The notes beneath the pieces were generated by a model. The model had not been told where the DNA came from, ran no database searches, and worked only from the letters and a program-made list of their open reading frames with translations. Shown in pieces: positions 5,950-6,820 of a stretch of 6,820 bases of DNA. This DNA is from CAZUCD01 sp964618855 (GTDB taxonomy: Bacteria > Sumerlaeota > Sumerlaeia > SLMS01 > JANRJK01): NCBI GenBank assembly GCA_964618855.1, contig CAZUCD010000180.1:1-6820 (forward strand), in the 5' to 3' direction. The first letter of the stretch is position 1. Each line of letters begins with the position of its first letter. The position numbers and the translations under genes are program-made.

Positions 5950-6717
5950 CTAAAGCGGGTCCGTCCCCATGGAACGGCGGATTGCCTCCTCCGCACGCCC
6001 GATGTCATCGGCGACGTCCACGCCAATCGAGTCCACCGGGCTCTCTATGCAGACGAAGCGCATGCCGGCCTCGAGCGCGCGGAGCTGCTCCAGCGACTCC
6101 GCCCGCTCCAGTGGAGAAGGCGGCATCGATACGAATCGCTCCAGCGCGGCCCGCCTGTAGATGTAAATGCCCAGATGCTTGTGGCCGAATGGGACCGTCG
6201 TCCCCAGGCCGGGGGTGCCTTCGCGGCGCGCGAGGGACGGGATGGGGGAGCGACTGAAGAAGAGAGCCCGGCCCCCCTCCCCGCGGACGACCTTGACCAC
6301 CATCGGGTTCTCGAACGTCGCCCGGTCGAAAATGGGCACGCAGCCCGTCGCGATGTCGAAGTCCCCCGAAGCCGAGAGCGCCCCGTGCGCCCGGGAAAGC
6401 GCCTCCACGGGCATTGCGGGTTCGTCCCCCTGTAGGTTGACGACGAAATCCGCCTCCCTGTCCCGCATGGCGGCATGTATGCGGTCCGTCCCGGAGGGGA
6501 GTTCCGGGTCGGTCATGACGGCCTCGGCGCCCGCTGCCCTCGCCGCCTGCGCGATGGCCTCGTGGTCCGTGGCGACGAGGACGCCGTTGAACTCAGGAAC
6601 GCGCTTGGCCACGCCGATCACCCACGCAATCATCGGCCTGCCGTTCAGCATCGCCAGCGGCTTCGCGGGAAGCCGCGTCGAGCCATACCTCGCCGGGATG
6701 ACGCAGATGGTCCGCAT
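5950..6717 (-). CDS. kdsB: 3-deoxy-manno-octulosonate cytidylyltransferase (CMP-Kdo synthetase)
   Basis: Cytoplasmic enzyme that activates Kdo with CTP to CMP-Kdo, the donor for the inner core of lipopolysaccharide. From the ATG at 6717 it has 255 residues, close to the 248 of E. coli KdsB. The family's motifs are all present and in order: the nucleotide-binding N-terminus IPARYGSTRLPAKPL (7-21), SGTDR (75-79), NLQGDEP with the metal-binding aspartate (94-100), FFSRSPIP (153-160), HLGIYIYR (181-188), EQLRALEAG (210-218) and GVDVADD (232-238). The ATG is preferred over a GTG at 6738 because the family begins at this Met and a GGGGGTG lies 10 bases upstream. It ends with TAG, 58 bases before the EF-hand gene on the same strand. 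It is the best sign that the host has a Kdo-bearing outer membrane. Confidence 0.96.
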   Translation of the reverse strand: MRTICVIPARYGSTRLPAKPLAMLNGRPMIAWVIGVAKRVPEFNGVLVATDHEAIAQAARAAGAEAVMTDPELPSGTDRIHAAMRDREADFVVNLQGDEPAMPVEALSRAHGALSASGDFDIATGCVPIFDRATFENPMVVKVVRGEGGRALFFSRSPIPSLARREGTPGLGTTVPFGHKHLGIYIYRRAALERFVSMPPSPLERAESLEQLRALEAGMRFVCIESPVDSIGVDVADDIGRAEEAIRRSMGTDPL

Positions 6718-6820
6718 GCTTGGGTCACACCCCCGCACGAATGGCCCGAAACTCGCCCCCCGATGGGAGGCGGGCGCAACGGCACTGTGCGTGATTATGC
6801 TGGCCGGCCTGAATGGCCTG
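6718..6820 (-). promoter_or_regulatory. kdsB leader with a possible -10 element
   Basis: This is the non-coding lead-in to kdsB up to the right edge. On the minus strand CATAAT (6794-6799) is a near match to a -10 box in otherwise GC-rich sequence; its -35 partner would fall at or past the window edge. Transcription from it would give a leader of roughly 70 bases. The octamer GAATGGCC occurs twice (6739-6746 and 6811-6818) with no evident role. Part of the next gene could lie here, since no stop is visible on the plus strand in the frame of ATG 6763. Confidence 0.25.

Noticed and set aside
5446..6435. A 329-codon plus-strand open frame spanning the EF-hand gene and kdsB
   Set aside because: It is antisense to two genes with clear family motifs and crosses their intergenic gap; its product is Arg/Ser-rich and unrecognised.
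6763..6820. Possible start of a plus-strand gene divergent from kdsB (ATG at 6763, open to the window edge)
   Set aside because: Only 19 codons are visible, with no recognisable sequence and no clear ribosome binding site; too short to support.
1..6820. A CRISPR array, tRNA, insertion sequence or phage defence island
   Set aside because: No regularly spaced repeats, no cloverleaf-like sequence, no transposase or terminal inverted repeats were found. The MazG gene alone is not evidence of a toxin-antitoxin or defence locus, as no MazEF or other partner is present.

Overview
The window is GC-rich, densely coded bacterial DNA with five protein genes and no sign of mobile elements, RNA genes or CRISPR arrays. 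The gene mix points to a diderm bacterium: kdsB belongs to lipopolysaccharide (Kdo) synthesis. It sits near a two-Clp_N-repeat ClpC, a very large membrane Ser/Thr kinase with a DWG motif and an extracytoplasmic TPR region, and an exported EF-hand protein. That combination is typical of Planctomycetota or related lineages. The assignment is an inference from family content, not a phylogenetic result.

Layout, left to right. (1) Bases 1-833, minus strand: the N-terminal 277 codons of clpC, running off the left edge. (2) Bases 834-1065: a 232-base divergent intergenic region with an inverted repeat around 912-960 and a pair of near-identical 12-mers about 99 bases apart. It must hold the promoters of clpC and of the kinase gene. 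(3) Bases 1066-4680, plus strand: a 1204-residue receptor-like kinase, with kinase domain, helical linker, one membrane segment, TPR / kinesin-light-chain-like repeats and an unassigned C-terminal region. (4) Bases 4664-5053, plus strand: a small MazG-type nucleotide pyrophosphohydrolase overlapping the kinase stop by 17 bases, so probably co-transcribed and translationally coupled. (5) Bases 4998-5891, minus strand: an exported thioredoxin-fold-like protein lacking the CxxC centre and ending in two EF-hands. It overlaps the MazG gene tail-to-tail by 56 bases. (6) Bases 5950-6717, minus strand: kdsB, 58 bases upstream of the EF-hand gene on the same strand and probably its operon partner. (7) Bases 6718-6820: the kdsB leader.

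Functionally these look like two transcription units pointing at each other (kinase-mazG and kdsB-EF-hand protein), flanked by clpC. The kinase-MazG pair is the only arrangement suggesting a joint function: a membrane kinase coupled to a nucleotide-pool enzyme. The kinase differs from the family norm at one metal-binding catalytic-loop position (Asn replaced by Gln), and the redoxin-like protein has lost the expected active-site cysteines. I see no clear-cut new multi-gene system, but these points merit a second look.
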